64,000 nucleotides of DNA, taken from NCBI RefSeq assembly GCF_037190085.1, contig NZ_JBBCJO010000002.1:434001-498000 (forward strand), given 5' to 3'. A program made the translations under genes and the position numbers. A model generated the notes under the pieces. The model was not told where the DNA came from. It saw nothing but the letters and a program-made list of their open reading frames with translations, and ran no database searches. The stretch is from Gemmatimonas aurantiaca (GTDB lineage Bacteria > Gemmatimonadota > Gemmatimonadetes > Gemmatimonadales > Gemmatimonadaceae). Shown here piece by piece: positions 8,709 to 17,015 of the stretch. Within the stretch, counting starts at the first letter, position 1, and each line of letters starts with the position of its first letter.

Positions 8709-9311
8709 CTAAGGTGCTGCATAACTGCGATCCAGATCGGGGGATACTACCGGAACCACGACATCGACGAGCGGAGCCAGCAGACGCCGCAGCTTGGCCC
8801 GGGCTTTGAAAAGCTGCGACTTGGAGCCACCGGGTGTGATCCCGAGTTCCGTCGCGATCTCCTCGTGCGTATAGCCTTCCACGTCGTGGAGGAGAAACAC
8901 GGTGCGGGCCCCGGGCGACAGCTTGCGGGTGGCCTCGGCGATCGTCTGCGCCAGCAGACTGTGCTCCGCATCCTGCTCGACCACGGCCGAGTCTTCGTCG
9001 ATCCCGGTCTCCATGGTCGATAAACGCTTCACGCGACGCATCGCGTTGAGGGTGCGATTGATGGCCACCCGATGGATCCAGGTGCTGAACTTCGCGTCCC
9101 CCCGCCATGAGGGAAGGGCGCGAAAAATCTGGATCCAGACCTCCTGCGCGATGTCCTGCGCGAGGTCGGGATCTCCGGCAAGGCGACGGACGACGGCGTC
9201 CACGTGCGGCGCATGCTGGTTCCACAGCAGCCGCATGGCGCGCTCGTCGCCTTCGATCGCCCGACGAACGATTGCGGCGTCGGTCTCCATGGCGTTCATC
9301 AATTCTGTCAC
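8709..9311 (-). CDS. ECF-family RNA polymerase sigma factor
   Basis: The 200-residue protein has the sigma-2 region (LAQDIAQEVWIQIFRALPSWRG, then FSTWIHRVAINRTLNAMRR) and the sigma-4 helix-turn-helix (GYTHEEIATELGITPGGSKS). No sigma-1.1 or sigma-3 is present, as expected for ECF sigmas. It directs RNA polymerase to stress promoters and is probably antagonised by the membrane protein encoded next. The called start is a GTG; an ATG at 9299 is equally possible. It heads a three-gene operon transcribed leftward, and the usual autoregulated GGAAC/CGTC pair is not convincing in the 300-base upstream gap. Confidence 0.9.
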   Translation of the reverse strand: MTELMNAMETDAAIVRRAIEGDERAMRLLWNQHAPHVDAVVRRLAGDPDLAQDIAQEVWIQIFRALPSWRGDAKFSTWIHRVAINRTLNAMRRVKRLSTMETGIDEDSAVVEQDAEHSLLAQTIAEATRKLSPGARTVFLLHDVEGYTHEEIATELGITPGGSKSQLFKARAKLRRLLAPLVDVVVPVVSPDLDRSYAAP

Positions 9312-9611
9312 CGATCACGTCCAAACGGTTTCCCGGGGGGTGGGGGGGAGGTCCGTTGCCTTCGATCGTTCCAGTCGTAGAGGGGTAGAGAGGCACGAGG
9401 TTCCGTCACACCATTGACGGAGAGCCGCGTTCGCCTTAGATGCTTTTGGATACTTCGGGTGCTGCAGCCGAAACCGTGGGATACGGTGTTGGATGCTCCC
9501 GGATGCGTATCGCGGGGGATGAGCCACGCGGGACCTGGTGCTCCGAATGCACCGTGGCCGGGTATGGTTCATCGGATGTGGTCCTGAAGACCCTACGGAC
9601 AGGTACTGCCG
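9312..9611. other. Divergent intergenic region with a G-rich tract
   Basis: These 300 bases separate the sigma operon from the beta-lactamase-family gene. A run of mostly G lies at about 9335-9352. No gene, clear promoter pair or long inverted repeat is convincing. Promoters for both flanking genes must lie here. Confidence 0.5.
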
Positions 9612-11024
9612 GTGTTCCTGCTTACTACTGCCCTTGCCATCGCAGCCGCCGACGTGACGAGCGTGGCGCTGCCCCGTGGAGGCGGCCTCCCCGAACGGGA
9701 GCCCGCGGCCGTAGGCATGTCCGCCGACCGCCTGTCCACGATCGACCGGGTCGTGCGCCGCGGCGTCGATGCCGGAGGGTATCCTGGCGCCGCCGTGGTG
9801 GTGGGCCGGAAGGGATTCACGGTCTGGTCGCGCGGTTTCGGGACGCTCGACTGGAACGGCAAGTCGCGGGTGACGGCGCAGGAAAGCCTGTACGACCTCG
9901 CCTCGCTCACCAAGGTGGTGGCCACCACCACGGCCATCATGGTGCTGTTCGACCGCGGGCAGATCGATCTGGACGCGCCGGTCTCGCGGTATCTCCCCGA
10001 TTTCCAGGGCGGGCTGCGGGACAAGGTGACCGTGCGGCATCTGCTCACCCACCGGGCGGGGCTGCCGGCCGGCCGTGAGCTGTGGCGCATCGCGAAGACG
10101 CCGGCCGAGGCGCGCGCGGCGGTGCTGGCATCGCCCGTGAAGTGCACGCCGGGCGCCTGCTACGAATACTCCGACCTCGGGGCCGACCTGCTGGGGTTCA
10201 TCGCCGAATCGGTGAGCGGACAGCGTCTGGATACGTTCCTCGAGAGCGCGGTCTACGCGAAGCTGGGCATGCAGGACACGTATTTCCGCGTGCCGATGGG
10301 CGACGTGTCGCGCACCGCGCCCACGGAGATCGCGCCGCCGCGGGGCTATCCGCTGCGCGGCGAGGTGCACGACGAAAACGCCTACGCCCTCGGCGGTGTC
10401 GCGGGGCACGCCGGATTGTTCAGCAGCGCGGCCGACCTCTCGGTCTTCGCGCAGATGCTGCTGAATGGCGGCAGTTACAACGGCGTGCGCGTCATTGCCG
10501 ATTCGACGGTGACGCTGTTCACACGCCGGACGGCCGGCCACCGGGCACTGGGTTGGGACACCTGTGACGGAGGCGCCGGCTGCGGCCAGTTCATGACGGA
10601 GCGGGCGTTCGGACACACCGGCTTCACGGGGACGTCGCTCTGGATCGATCCCGACCGGCAGATGTTCGTGATCCTGCTGACGAACCGCGTGCATGCCGCG
10701 CGGGCGCGTCGCCCGTCCAAGGTCATCGCCGACGTGCGCAACGACCTGGCCGACGCCGCGGTGCTGGCGGTGATGGACGACCCCGACGGCGTGCGGGCGA
10801 TGCCGGCCAGCTTCCGGGCCGATGTGGCGCAGGACTGGAACCGCCCCCTGCGCTCCAGCCGGACTGCCAGCGCCGCCGCCCGGCGTCGTGCCGCCGCGGC
10901 GAAACGCGCGGCCGCGGCCAAGAAGAGCAGCGCCAAGACGGGCACCGGGAAGGCCACCGTGAAAAAGGCGGTCGCCAAGCCTGCGGCCAAGTCCCCCGCC
11001 AAGGCGACGGCCAAGAAGAAGTAA
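9612..11024 (+). CDS. Beta-lactamase-fold serine hydrolase with a histone-like basic tail
   Basis: The 470-residue protein belongs to the class C beta-lactamase / penicillin-binding / esterase superfamily. It has the nucleophile motif SLTK at 98-101, the second motif as YSD (186-188) instead of YxN, and GHTGFTG as the third motif. The N-terminus is short and hydrophobic and could be a signal peptide. After about residue 415 the sequence changes to an Ala/Lys/Arg-rich low-complexity tail with repeats such as AAKRAAAAKK and KPAAKSPAKA, like histone H1 C-termini. The catalytic domain probably acts on peptidoglycan peptides or esters. The tail may bind polyanions such as DNA, teichoic acids or lipopolysaccharide. 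The start is a GTG. Confidence 0.85.
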   Translation: MFLLTTALAIAAADVTSVALPRGGGLPEREPAAVGMSADRLSTIDRVVRRGVDAGGYPGAAVVVGRKGFTVWSRGFGTLDWNGKSRVTAQESLYDLASLTKVVATTTAIMVLFDRGQIDLDAPVSRYLPDFQGGLRDKVTVRHLLTHRAGLPAGRELWRIAKTPAEARAAVLASPVKCTPGACYEYSDLGADLLGFIAESVSGQRLDTFLESAVYAKLGMQDTYFRVPMGDVSRTAPTEIAPPRGYPLRGEVHDENAYALGGVAGHAGLFSSAADLSVFAQMLLNGGSYNGVRVIADSTVTLFTRRTAGHRALGWDTCDGGAGCGQFMTERAFGHTGFTGTSLWIDPDRQMFVILLTNRVHAARARRPSKVIADVRNDLADAAVLAVMDDPDGVRAMPASFRADVAQDWNRPLRSSRTASAAARRRAAAAKRAAAAKKSSAKTGTGKATVKKAVAKPAAKSPAKATAKKK

Positions 11025-11074
11025 GCGGTCCCATTCCCCGGACAGACCCGGGGGATACCGGGGATACATCGGGG

Positions 11075-11080
11075 TATACT
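11075..11080 (+). promoter_or_regulatory. Predicted -10 box (TATACT) for the MIP18-family gene
   Basis: TATACT lies exactly six bases before the ATG at 11087, predicting a leaderless transcript. No good -35 box is seen. Confidence 0.45.
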
Positions 11081-11086
11081 TCAAGT

Positions 11087-11491
11087 ATGACCGAAGAGCC
11101 AATTCCCCAGGATGCCGCATCGGCCGATCAGGCGCCGGTCCCCAGCGCTGACCATGGCGAAGCGGGTGCAGCCGAGACCACGGTCTCCGATACCGTGGTC
11201 TCCGTCGACCAGGCGCGTCTCGTGCTCCGGCGCGTGAAGGATCCGGAGCTCAATCTCAACATCGTCGATCTGGGACTGGTTTACGACGTGCAGACCGAAG
11301 GGTCGACCGTGCGCGTGGACATGAGTCTCACCTCGCCGGGATGCCCGTCCGGCCCCGAGATCATGGGAGAAGCCGAACAGCAGCTGCGCGGACTGCCCGG
11401 CGTGACGGACGTGGTCATGAATCTCGTCTGGTCGCCACCCTGGACGCCTGAACGCATCGAACCGCGGGTCAGGGCATACATGGGCTTCTGA
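11087..11491 (+). CDS. MIP18/DUF59-family Fe-S assembly protein (SufT/PaaD-like)
   Basis: The 134-residue protein has a disordered acidic N-terminus (1-38) and a single DUF59 domain with KDPELNLNIVDLGLVYDV and the conserved cysteine in TSPGCPSGP (Cys86). It ends with WTPERIEPRVRAYMGF, typical of the PaaD/SufT group. Members help mature Fe-S proteins or assemble metal centres of oxygenases. It lies 8.7 kb before the suf operon, so a functional link is reasonable but inferred. A TATACT box six bases before the ATG supports this start. A heptad repeat element begins 10 bases after the stop. Confidence 0.9.
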   Translation: MTEEPIPQDAASADQAPVPSADHGEAGAAETTVSDTVVSVDQARLVLRRVKDPELNLNIVDLGLVYDVQTEGSTVRVDMSLTSPGCPSGPEIMGEAEQQLRGLPGVTDVVMNLVWSPPWTPERIEPRVRAYMGF

Positions 11492-11501
11492 CCTCTCAGA
11501 G

Positions 11502-11610
11502 GTCAGAGATCAGTAGGCCAGAACTGAGACGGCGATCGAATGATGAGAGATCAGACAACTACGAAATCAGAGGTCTGAGCACTTCGCTTGCGGGTTGGGT
11601 ACTGACGCGA
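11502..11610. repeat. CAGANNT-heptad element, copy B (single arm)
   Basis: An 82-base arm (11502-11583) matches the left arm of copy A closely, including GACGGCGATCGAATGATGAG. It continues through ACTTCGC and GGGTACTGACGCGA, as in the core edge of copies A and C. No second arm follows, so this is a truncated or solo copy. It starts immediately after the MIP18-family stop codon. Confidence 0.7.
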
Positions 11611-11958
11611 TGGGGTGCATTCTGCCTGCCCGGTGATGCGCCATCACCATCGACGTGAAAACCATTGAAATGCCCCACGGAATTCGGCATTCTTCGAATG
11701 CCGAAAAAGTTCGACCGGTTCAGGTAAGCCCGGTCACCCCGCGCCAATGACACACGGGGCACTGTTCACCATCCCTCGAGCGATGGGAGAACCCACGGCC
11801 AGGTAACTCCGACACGTCTGTCGGAGGGATCAGGCTTGCGTGGGTAGGACAGTGCGATCCGTTCGGCGAGCAGGGCTCATGCGTCTTCGCCAACAGCGTC
11901 GCGACCGCACACGGCAATCCGGTCTGCGCCTGTTCACCGTGCGTCGAGGACACACACC
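11611..11958. other. Intergenic region, no supported gene
   Basis: These roughly 350 bases contain a perfect 7-bp hairpin (GGCATTC-TTC-GAATGCC, 11687-11703). A leftward 77-codon open frame with two Cys pairs is also present, but it lacks a Shine-Dalgarno and similarity to anything recognised. The end of the region carries a GAGGA Shine-Dalgarno for the next gene. Confidence 0.4.
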
Positions 11959-12330
11959 ATGAGCAAGCTCAATCACGCCAACCTTCCCGTGCCGGATGTC
12001 GCCGCGCTGCGCGACTTCTTCGTGCAGCACTTCGACTTCACCGTCTTGACCATGCGCGGCGAAAATGCGTTCGCCGTTCTGCGTGGCAGCGATGGATTCA
12101 TTCTCAACATCATGCGTGACACCAGGTCGAACGGGTTTCCGGAGAATTTCCATGTGGGATTCTTTCTCGACACGCCGGACGCGGTTCATGCGAAACACGC
12201 CCGGATGTCGAAGGCCGGTCTCGAACCCGGACCCGTCGAAGACATGACACGGGGCGGGTGGCGCTCACTCACGTTCTACGTGCGTGCGCCGAATGGGATA
12301 CTCGTCGAGGTGGGCGCATCGATCGGGTGA
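11959..12330 (+). CDS. VOC (glyoxalase/bleomycin-resistance fold) family protein
   Basis: This 123-residue single vicinal-oxygen-chelate domain has the pattern LNHANLPVPDVAALRDFF...FDF, the central GDGFILNIM strand region and a C-terminal FYVRAPNGILVEVG. The latter carries the usual glutamate metal ligand position, and His5 is the probable first ligand. Substrates of this fold range from methylglyoxal adducts to antibiotics and catechols, and none can be picked. A GAGGA Shine-Dalgarno eight bases upstream supports the ATG. It stands alone between two repeat elements. Confidence 0.85.
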   Translation: MSKLNHANLPVPDVAALRDFFVQHFDFTVLTMRGENAFAVLRGSDGFILNIMRDTRSNGFPENFHVGFFLDTPDAVHAKHARMSKAGLEPGPVEDMTRGGWRSLTFYVRAPNGILVEVGASIG

Positions 12331-12384
12331 GAGAGGAGCAGAGCACACACGGCGTCTCGGGCGCTGGGCTCGGGCCTCCGGGCT

Positions 12385-12698
12385 CAGAGATCAGAGATCA
12401 GAGATCAGAGATCGAGAGATCAGAACTGAGACGGAGATAGGACGCAGGAAGGAGGAGTCAGAAGTCAGAGGTCCGAGCACTTCGTCGGCGAGCTGGTACT
12501 GACGCGAGAGAACCGCGTTCTGCGGGGCGCTGCGCGCCCCGGGCCGCAGGCCCGGCCAGCAAGGCCGGTGGCGCACACGACACCGCCGACCGCCAGTGCT
12601 CAGACCTCTGACCTCTGATTGCTCCTCCCTGCGTCCTATCTCCGTCTCAGTTCTGACCTACTGATCTCTGATGTCTGACGTCTGATATCTGACCTCTG
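12385..12698. repeat. CAGANNT-heptad inverted-repeat element, copy C
   Basis: Four perfect CAGAGAT heptads (12385-12412) open the element, and five CAGANNT heptads on the other strand (12664-12698) close it. Between them, 78-base arms (12404-12481 and 12595-12672) are reverse complements with about nine mismatches. They flank a core containing three small GC palindromes. The core matches copy A read on the opposite strand. The inner part of the arm differs from copy A but agrees between its own two arms. No coding frame is supported. Confidence 0.8.
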
Positions 12699-12713
12699 AA
12701 GCCGGCCCGGAAG

Positions 12714-13262
12714 TCAGCCCTCCGATGCCACTATCTCCACCCGCCGTTCCGCTCTCACCATGCGGATCAGCGTCAGCGCCACGGGCGCCAGCAGCATCGC
12801 GCCGCTCCAGAGCGAAAAATCGGCGAGGTTCGCCACGATCGTGGTTTCGCGCGTCACGCGGATACCGATGAAGTCGGCCACGCCCGGGGGGCCGCCGAGC
12901 ATGCTGAGCAGGTTGCCCACGGCCCCGCCGGTGACGAGAGCCAATGGAAGCACCGCGCGGGCGTCCACTGCCGCCATGGGCCGCACCACGCTGAAAACCA
13001 GCCCCAGCGCGAGCAACGTCATCAGCACATTGAGTTCGGTCGTGAACGGACCGATGGAAAGACCACCGGCACTGCCGGTGTTCCAGACCAGCATCAGGGC
13101 AAAACGCTCCGACAGCGTCACCAACCCATGCTCGCCCAGTGACCGGACGGCGATCTCCTTGGTGCACAGATCCACCAGGCAGGTCATCACCGCGATGCCC
13201 AGATAGCGGCGCACCACCGGGTCTTCGACCGAACGCTGGACCTTCGAAGAAAGGGATCGCAT
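12714..13262 (-). CDS. lspA: Divergent signal peptidase II (LspA-like)
   Basis: The 182-residue membrane protein has four hydrophobic segments and the LspA landmarks: VDLCTKEIA near residue 30, NTGSAGG at 61-67, GGAVGN at 112-117, and two aspartates in GVADF (Asp130) and NLADFS (Asp148). Their 18-residue spacing equals that of the catalytic pair in the characterised enzyme. The usual NLIDR string is replaced by NLLSMLGGPP. It would cleave prolipoproteins after lipidation in the inner membrane; the window encodes lipobox proteins that could be substrates. The frame reaches 13334, but the ATG at 13262 gives the normal length. It could be a second, specialised copy. Confidence 0.75.
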   Translation of the reverse strand: MRSLSSKVQRSVEDPVVRRYLGIAVMTCLVDLCTKEIAVRSLGEHGLVTLSERFALMLVWNTGSAGGLSIGPFTTELNVLMTLLALGLVFSVVRPMAAVDARAVLPLALVTGGAVGNLLSMLGGPPGVADFIGIRVTRETTIVANLADFSLWSGAMLLAPVALTLIRMVRAERRVEIVASEG

Positions 13263-13574
13263 GGAGGCACCGCCTGAGGTGGGAGACTGCTGTCGACGGC
13301 CTGTGCCGACGGCCTCCTCCAACGCACTCCCCATGCCGCTCTGGTCGCCTGAGCCGGATCGTGAGTGCGAGCCAGCCCCTTCGTGCCTTCACCTTCCTAT
13401 CACATTGATATACAGATACTTGCAAAATCAGAAACAGGATGAATTCCGGAATACCGCCCCTCTTGCGCACCGGAACACCTGTCGCCCTTCCGCACCACAC
13501 CCACAGCAGCGTAGCGCCGCCGCTACAACGGCCATCACACTCGCATCACACAACAGGAGTGTGGCCGGGACCCA
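13263..13574. other. Intergenic region upstream of lspA-like gene
   Basis: This gap contains an AT-richer patch at about 13397-13436 that may hold the leftward promoter of the lspA-like gene. A 6-bp hairpin GTAGCG-CCGC-CGCTAC lies at 13511-13526, about 50 bases beyond the RNase D stop. No gene is supported. Confidence 0.4.
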
Positions 13575-14741
13575 TCACCCCGGCTTGTACGGCGAGTCGT
13601 CCGCCGCCGAGCCGGCCAGCTCCTTCACGAACGCCGGTCCCAGCACTTCCACCTGCCACCGGCGAAGCTCGGGAAGCTCGGCCAGGTCGTCGACATGACG
13701 GGGCCGACGGCGGGCCACGGCCTCCATCCGGTCACGGGAACAGAGCACGCCGGGATCCAGATCGAGGTCGGCGGCAGCGGCGTCCCGGATGGCCTTGAGA
13801 CGGGCCACGCGCTCGTCGAAATCCGGCTCGCGATCCCAGCGTGCCGCCTTGGGAAAGCGCGGCAGATCGGCATCGGGCACCTTGTTGCCACGCACGATCG
13901 CCTGCAGCGCCTCCTGCGCCCGGGCCTCCGACATGCCACGGGGAAATCCCTTCACCGAGAACAGCGAGTCCCGGCTGGACGGCGCTGTACGCGCGAGATC
14001 GAGCAGCACCTCGTTACCCGCCACGCGGAAGGTCGCCCGGTCCAGTTCGGCCGCGATCGTGTCCCGCCAGCGGACCAGTTCACGCAGACGCGCCAGTTCG
14101 CGGCGCGTGAGATCCCGGGCCCCCTTGAGACGCAGGAAGCTGGTGTCCGGCACCTCGGGCTCCCACCGCGTGCCCTCGGCCCGGGTGAACTCCTCCTGCG
14201 CCCAGTGCCAGCGGCCCTTGCGCACGAGTTCCTCGTGCAGCCGGTCGCGCAGCGACAGCAGGAACCGCGTGTCCTGTGCGGCGTAATCAAGCATGTCCGC
14301 CGTCAGCGGACGCATGCTCCAGTCGGCCCGCTGATGTTTCTTGTCGAGCTTGATGCCGAAGAACTGCTCCAGGAGTGCCGCCAGCCCGAACGCCCGGATC
14401 CCGAGCAATTGTGCCGCCACGCGGGTATCGAACAGATGCGTGACCCGCCAGCCATAATCCTGATGCAGCAACCGCAGATCGTAGTCGGCGTCGTGCAGGA
14501 CCACCTCCACCTGGGGATCCTCCAGCAACCCCCCCAGTCGGGCCGGTGTGCCGATCGGCAGGGGATCGATCACCGCCTCCCGTTCGGCGGTGGAAAGCTG
14601 TAGCAGGTAGATGCGATCGACGAAGCGATGAAAGCTGGCCCCCTCGGTGTCGAGCGCGAGTGCCCGGACATCGGTGAGGCCAGCAAGGAAGCCGTCGACG
14701 GACTCGGCCGTATCGAGATAGTGAGGAGCTCTGGCAGACAT
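13575..14741 (-). CDS. rnd: Ribonuclease D
   Basis: The 388-residue protein has the DEDDy 3'-5' exonuclease domain: LALDTEGASF with Asp31 and Glu33, HDADYDLRLL, and YAAQDTRFL carrying the Tyr and final Asp. HRDC-like helical domains follow from about residue 210 (RELARLRELVRWRDTIA and later helices). The length fits RNase D, which trims the 3' ends of tRNA precursors and other small RNAs in the cytoplasm. A TACCTT hexamer lies about 10 bases before the ATG, so the leader would be very short. The promoter region is shared with the divergent permease gene. Confidence 0.93.
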   Translation of the reverse strand: MSARAPHYLDTAESVDGFLAGLTDVRALALDTEGASFHRFVDRIYLLQLSTAEREAVIDPLPIGTPARLGGLLEDPQVEVVLHDADYDLRLLHQDYGWRVTHLFDTRVAAQLLGIRAFGLAALLEQFFGIKLDKKHQRADWSMRPLTADMLDYAAQDTRFLLSLRDRLHEELVRKGRWHWAQEEFTRAEGTRWEPEVPDTSFLRLKGARDLTRRELARLRELVRWRDTIAAELDRATFRVAGNEVLLDLARTAPSSRDSLFSVKGFPRGMSEARAQEALQAIVRGNKVPDADLPRFPKAARWDREPDFDERVARLKAIRDAAAADLDLDPGVLCSRDRMEAVARRRPRHVDDLAELPELRRWQVEVLGPAFVKELAGSAADDSPYKPG

Positions 14742-14804
14742 AGCTGTGCATAAGGTACATCGGTCGGCCCGCTCGCGGGGCCTGTGTGCTACTTTCGATT
14801 CGAT

Positions 14805-16163
14805 ATGACCACCATAGACGAGACTCTGCTCCCCGAGTCATTGCCCCCCGAGCGCCGCGGCTGGCGTTCGGCCGATATTGCCCGCGCGGCAGCCGTGGTG
14901 CTGGCCGTGTGGTTCGGCTTCCGGCTCTTCTGGTCGGTGAGCTCCCTTGTTTTTCTGGTCTTCCTGGCGACGCTGTTCGGCCTCGCCGTCGGCCGAGGGG
15001 TGGATTACCTCGAGCGATACCGCATCCGACGGGGCATAGGCGCGGCGCTCATCGTACTCGGTGCGCTGGGTGCCATCGGCGGCACACTCGCCTGGACCGC
15101 GCCGACGCTGATCGAGCAGAGCAAGGAACTGCAGCGGGAATTCCCCCAGGCCGTCCACAAGCTGCAGACGTGGATCGACAGCAAGCGTGGCGGTCTGCTG
15201 GGTTCGATCATCGCCTCCGCCACCAATACGAGCAACACGCCCAGCACCGCGCAGCCGGCTGGCGCAACGACCGATGTTCCGGGCGTTCAGGGCACCGGAA
15301 CACGCCCGGTGAATGCGACGCCGACGGTGACCGGCTCCACCCAGGGCATCACCGCGCCGGGAGCTGCCGGCCCGACGCGCACCGACTCCGCGTCGATGTC
15401 GCCCACCGATGCCATCAAGCAGCGTCTCACCGAAGGCATGGCCGGCGCGGCCAAGTATCTGTTCTCGTTCGTGTCGAGCACCCTGGCGGTGATCACGGCC
15501 TTCGTGCTGATGATCTTTCTGGCCATGTACATCGGCGCCGAACCCCACGTGTATCGCGGGTGGATTCTGTCGGCGGTGCCGGCCACGTCCCGCGCGCATG
15601 TCCGCGTGGTGCTGGCGGAAATGGCGACGGTGCTGCGCAAGTGGCTCGTGACGCAGCTCATTGCCATGGTGGTGATCGGCATGGTAAGCATGATCGTGCT
15701 CCTCATTCTGGGAGTGAAGGCGGCATTTGCCCTGGCCTTCATCGCCGGTCTGATGGAGTTCATCCCGACCGTCGGTCCGATCCTGAGCGCGGTCCCCGCC
15801 GTGCTGATGGGCTTCGTGGACTCTCCGGAAAAAGCGCTCGTGGTGGCGATCGCCTACTGGGGCATTCAGTTCCTCGAGAACAACCTGCTGATCCCGTACC
15901 TCATGCGCGGTGAGATGGATCTGCCTCCTGCGATCACCCTCGTGGCCCAGACGCTGATGACCCTGCTCTTCGGCTTCGTGGGACTCATGGTGGCGGTGCC
16001 GCTCACGGCCGCGGTGCTGGTGCCGTTGCGCATGGTCGCCGAACGGGAAAACGCACGCGAACGCGCGATGGTGCAGGCGGCGAAGCTGGCCGCGGATGCC
16101 GCGGAAGACACGACGGACCATCCGACAGGCACCACCGCGGGCAACACCGCAGGCGCCTCGTGA
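14805..16163 (+). CDS. AI-2E (PerM) family membrane transporter
   Basis: The 452-residue protein has hydrophobic segments typical of the PerM/AI-2E exporter family: two or three near the N-terminus (AAAVVLAVWFGFRLFW, SSLVFLVFLATLFGLAVG), a long polar Pro/Thr-rich insert (about 130-215), and five or more further spans after VSSTLAVITAFVLMIFLAMY. The LMEFIPTVGPILSAVPAVLM string is the conserved family region. Such proteins export small molecules or ions; the autoinducer name is historical. The ATG at 14805 is preferred over the upstream GTG at 14784. The stop overlaps the GTG of the next gene by four bases. Confidence 0.88.
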   Translation: MTTIDETLLPESLPPERRGWRSADIARAAAVVLAVWFGFRLFWSVSSLVFLVFLATLFGLAVGRGVDYLERYRIRRGIGAALIVLGALGAIGGTLAWTAPTLIEQSKELQREFPQAVHKLQTWIDSKRGGLLGSIIASATNTSNTPSTAQPAGATTDVPGVQGTGTRPVNATPTVTGSTQGITAPGAAGPTRTDSASMSPTDAIKQRLTEGMAGAAKYLFSFVSSTLAVITAFVLMIFLAMYIGAEPHVYRGWILSAVPATSRAHVRVVLAEMATVLRKWLVTQLIAMVVIGMVSMIVLLILGVKAAFALAFIAGLMEFIPTVGPILSAVPAVLMGFVDSPEKALVVAIAYWGIQFLENNLLIPYLMRGEMDLPPAITLVAQTLMTLLFGFVGLMVAVPLTAAVLVPLRMVAERENARERAMVQAAKLAADAAEDTTDHPTGTTAGNTAGAS

Positions 16164-16960
16164 TCGCGCAGCTGTCGGGATTCCGTCTCGGATACGACGA
16201 CAGCGGCGATGGGTTGCCGGTGGTCTTCCTGCATGGATTTCCGCACGACCGCACCCTCTGGAGTGCCCAGCGTACCTCGCTGGCCTCGCGGGTGCGGTGC
16301 ATCGTTCCCGATCTGCGGGGCTTCGGTCATTCGTCGACCCACGGTCCCTTCTCGATGGACCAGTACGCGGACGACGTGGTGGAGTTGCTGAATCTGTTGT
16401 CCATCGACCGGGCCGCGATCTGCGGCCTCTCGATGGGTGGGTATGTCGCCACGGCCATGTGGCGTCGTCATCCCGACCGGATCGGCGCCATGGTGTTCTG
16501 CGATACGAAGGCCGGCGCCGACAGCGAGGAAGCCAGGGGACGCCGCGATGAACTCATCGCGCTGGTGAAGCGCGACGGCGCCCGGGCCATTGCCGAGGCG
16601 CAGTTGACGGGGATGGTGGGCTCCACCACCCGGGCCCGGCGGATCGATGTCGTCAATGGATTGCGGGCCATGATGGGGCGTCAGCCGGCCGCGGGCATCA
16701 TCGGGGCGCTGCAGGCGCTGCGCGACCGGCCGGACTCACGGGAAACCCTCAGGACGATTACTGTTCCGTCGCTGGTGGTCGTGGGGGAAGAAGATGCCCT
16801 CACGCCGATCAAGGAGGCCCGCGCGATCGCCGAGGCATTGCCGCCGGCAGCGCGCGTGCGTCTCGAGATCATCGCGGGCGCGGGGCACGTGCCCTGCCTC
16901 GAGCGACCGGCTGCCACGACGCACGCGCTGTCCGACTTCTTCGATACGCTGAGCACGTAA
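16160..16960 (+). CDS. Alpha/beta hydrolase
   Basis: This 266-residue canonical alpha/beta hydrolase has the oxyanion HGFPHD, DLRGFGHS, the nucleophile elbow GLSMGGYVA with Ser91, the acid in VVVGEEDALTP and the base in GAGHVPCLERP. There is no signal peptide. Sequence pattern is closest to 3-oxoadipate enol-lactonase or esterase-like hydrolases, but the substrate is open. The GTG start sits in a GTGA overlap with the permease stop, so translation is coupled, and a methyltransferase-like gene follows. Confidence 0.88.
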   Translation: MIAQLSGFRLGYDDSGDGLPVVFLHGFPHDRTLWSAQRTSLASRVRCIVPDLRGFGHSSTHGPFSMDQYADDVVELLNLLSIDRAAICGLSMGGYVATAMWRRHPDRIGAMVFCDTKAGADSEEARGRRDELIALVKRDGARAIAEAQLTGMVGSTTRARRIDVVNGLRAMMGRQPAAGIIGALQALRDRPDSRETLRTITVPSLVVVGEEDALTPIKEARAIAEALPPAARVRLEIIAGAGHVPCLERPAATTHALSDFFDTLST

Positions 16961-17015
16961 GTACGCGCATACGGTGCGTTCCGGTGCTCGGCCCCGATCG
17001 CCTTCCGGCGCCCCG

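Noticed and set aside
9335..9352. G-run considered as a G-quadruplex regulator of the sigma operon
   Set aside because: The run is irregular (not four separate G-tracts with loops) and no conservation can be seen from one sequence.
11720..11953. 77-codon leftward frame with two cysteine pairs (CPVC-like)
   Set aside because: No Shine-Dalgarno, no leaderless box, no family resemblance; probably chance in a non-coding gap.
12385..12412. Four heptamer repeats considered as a CRISPR-like array
   Set aside because: Units are seven bases with no spacers and belong to the edge of the inverted-repeat element.
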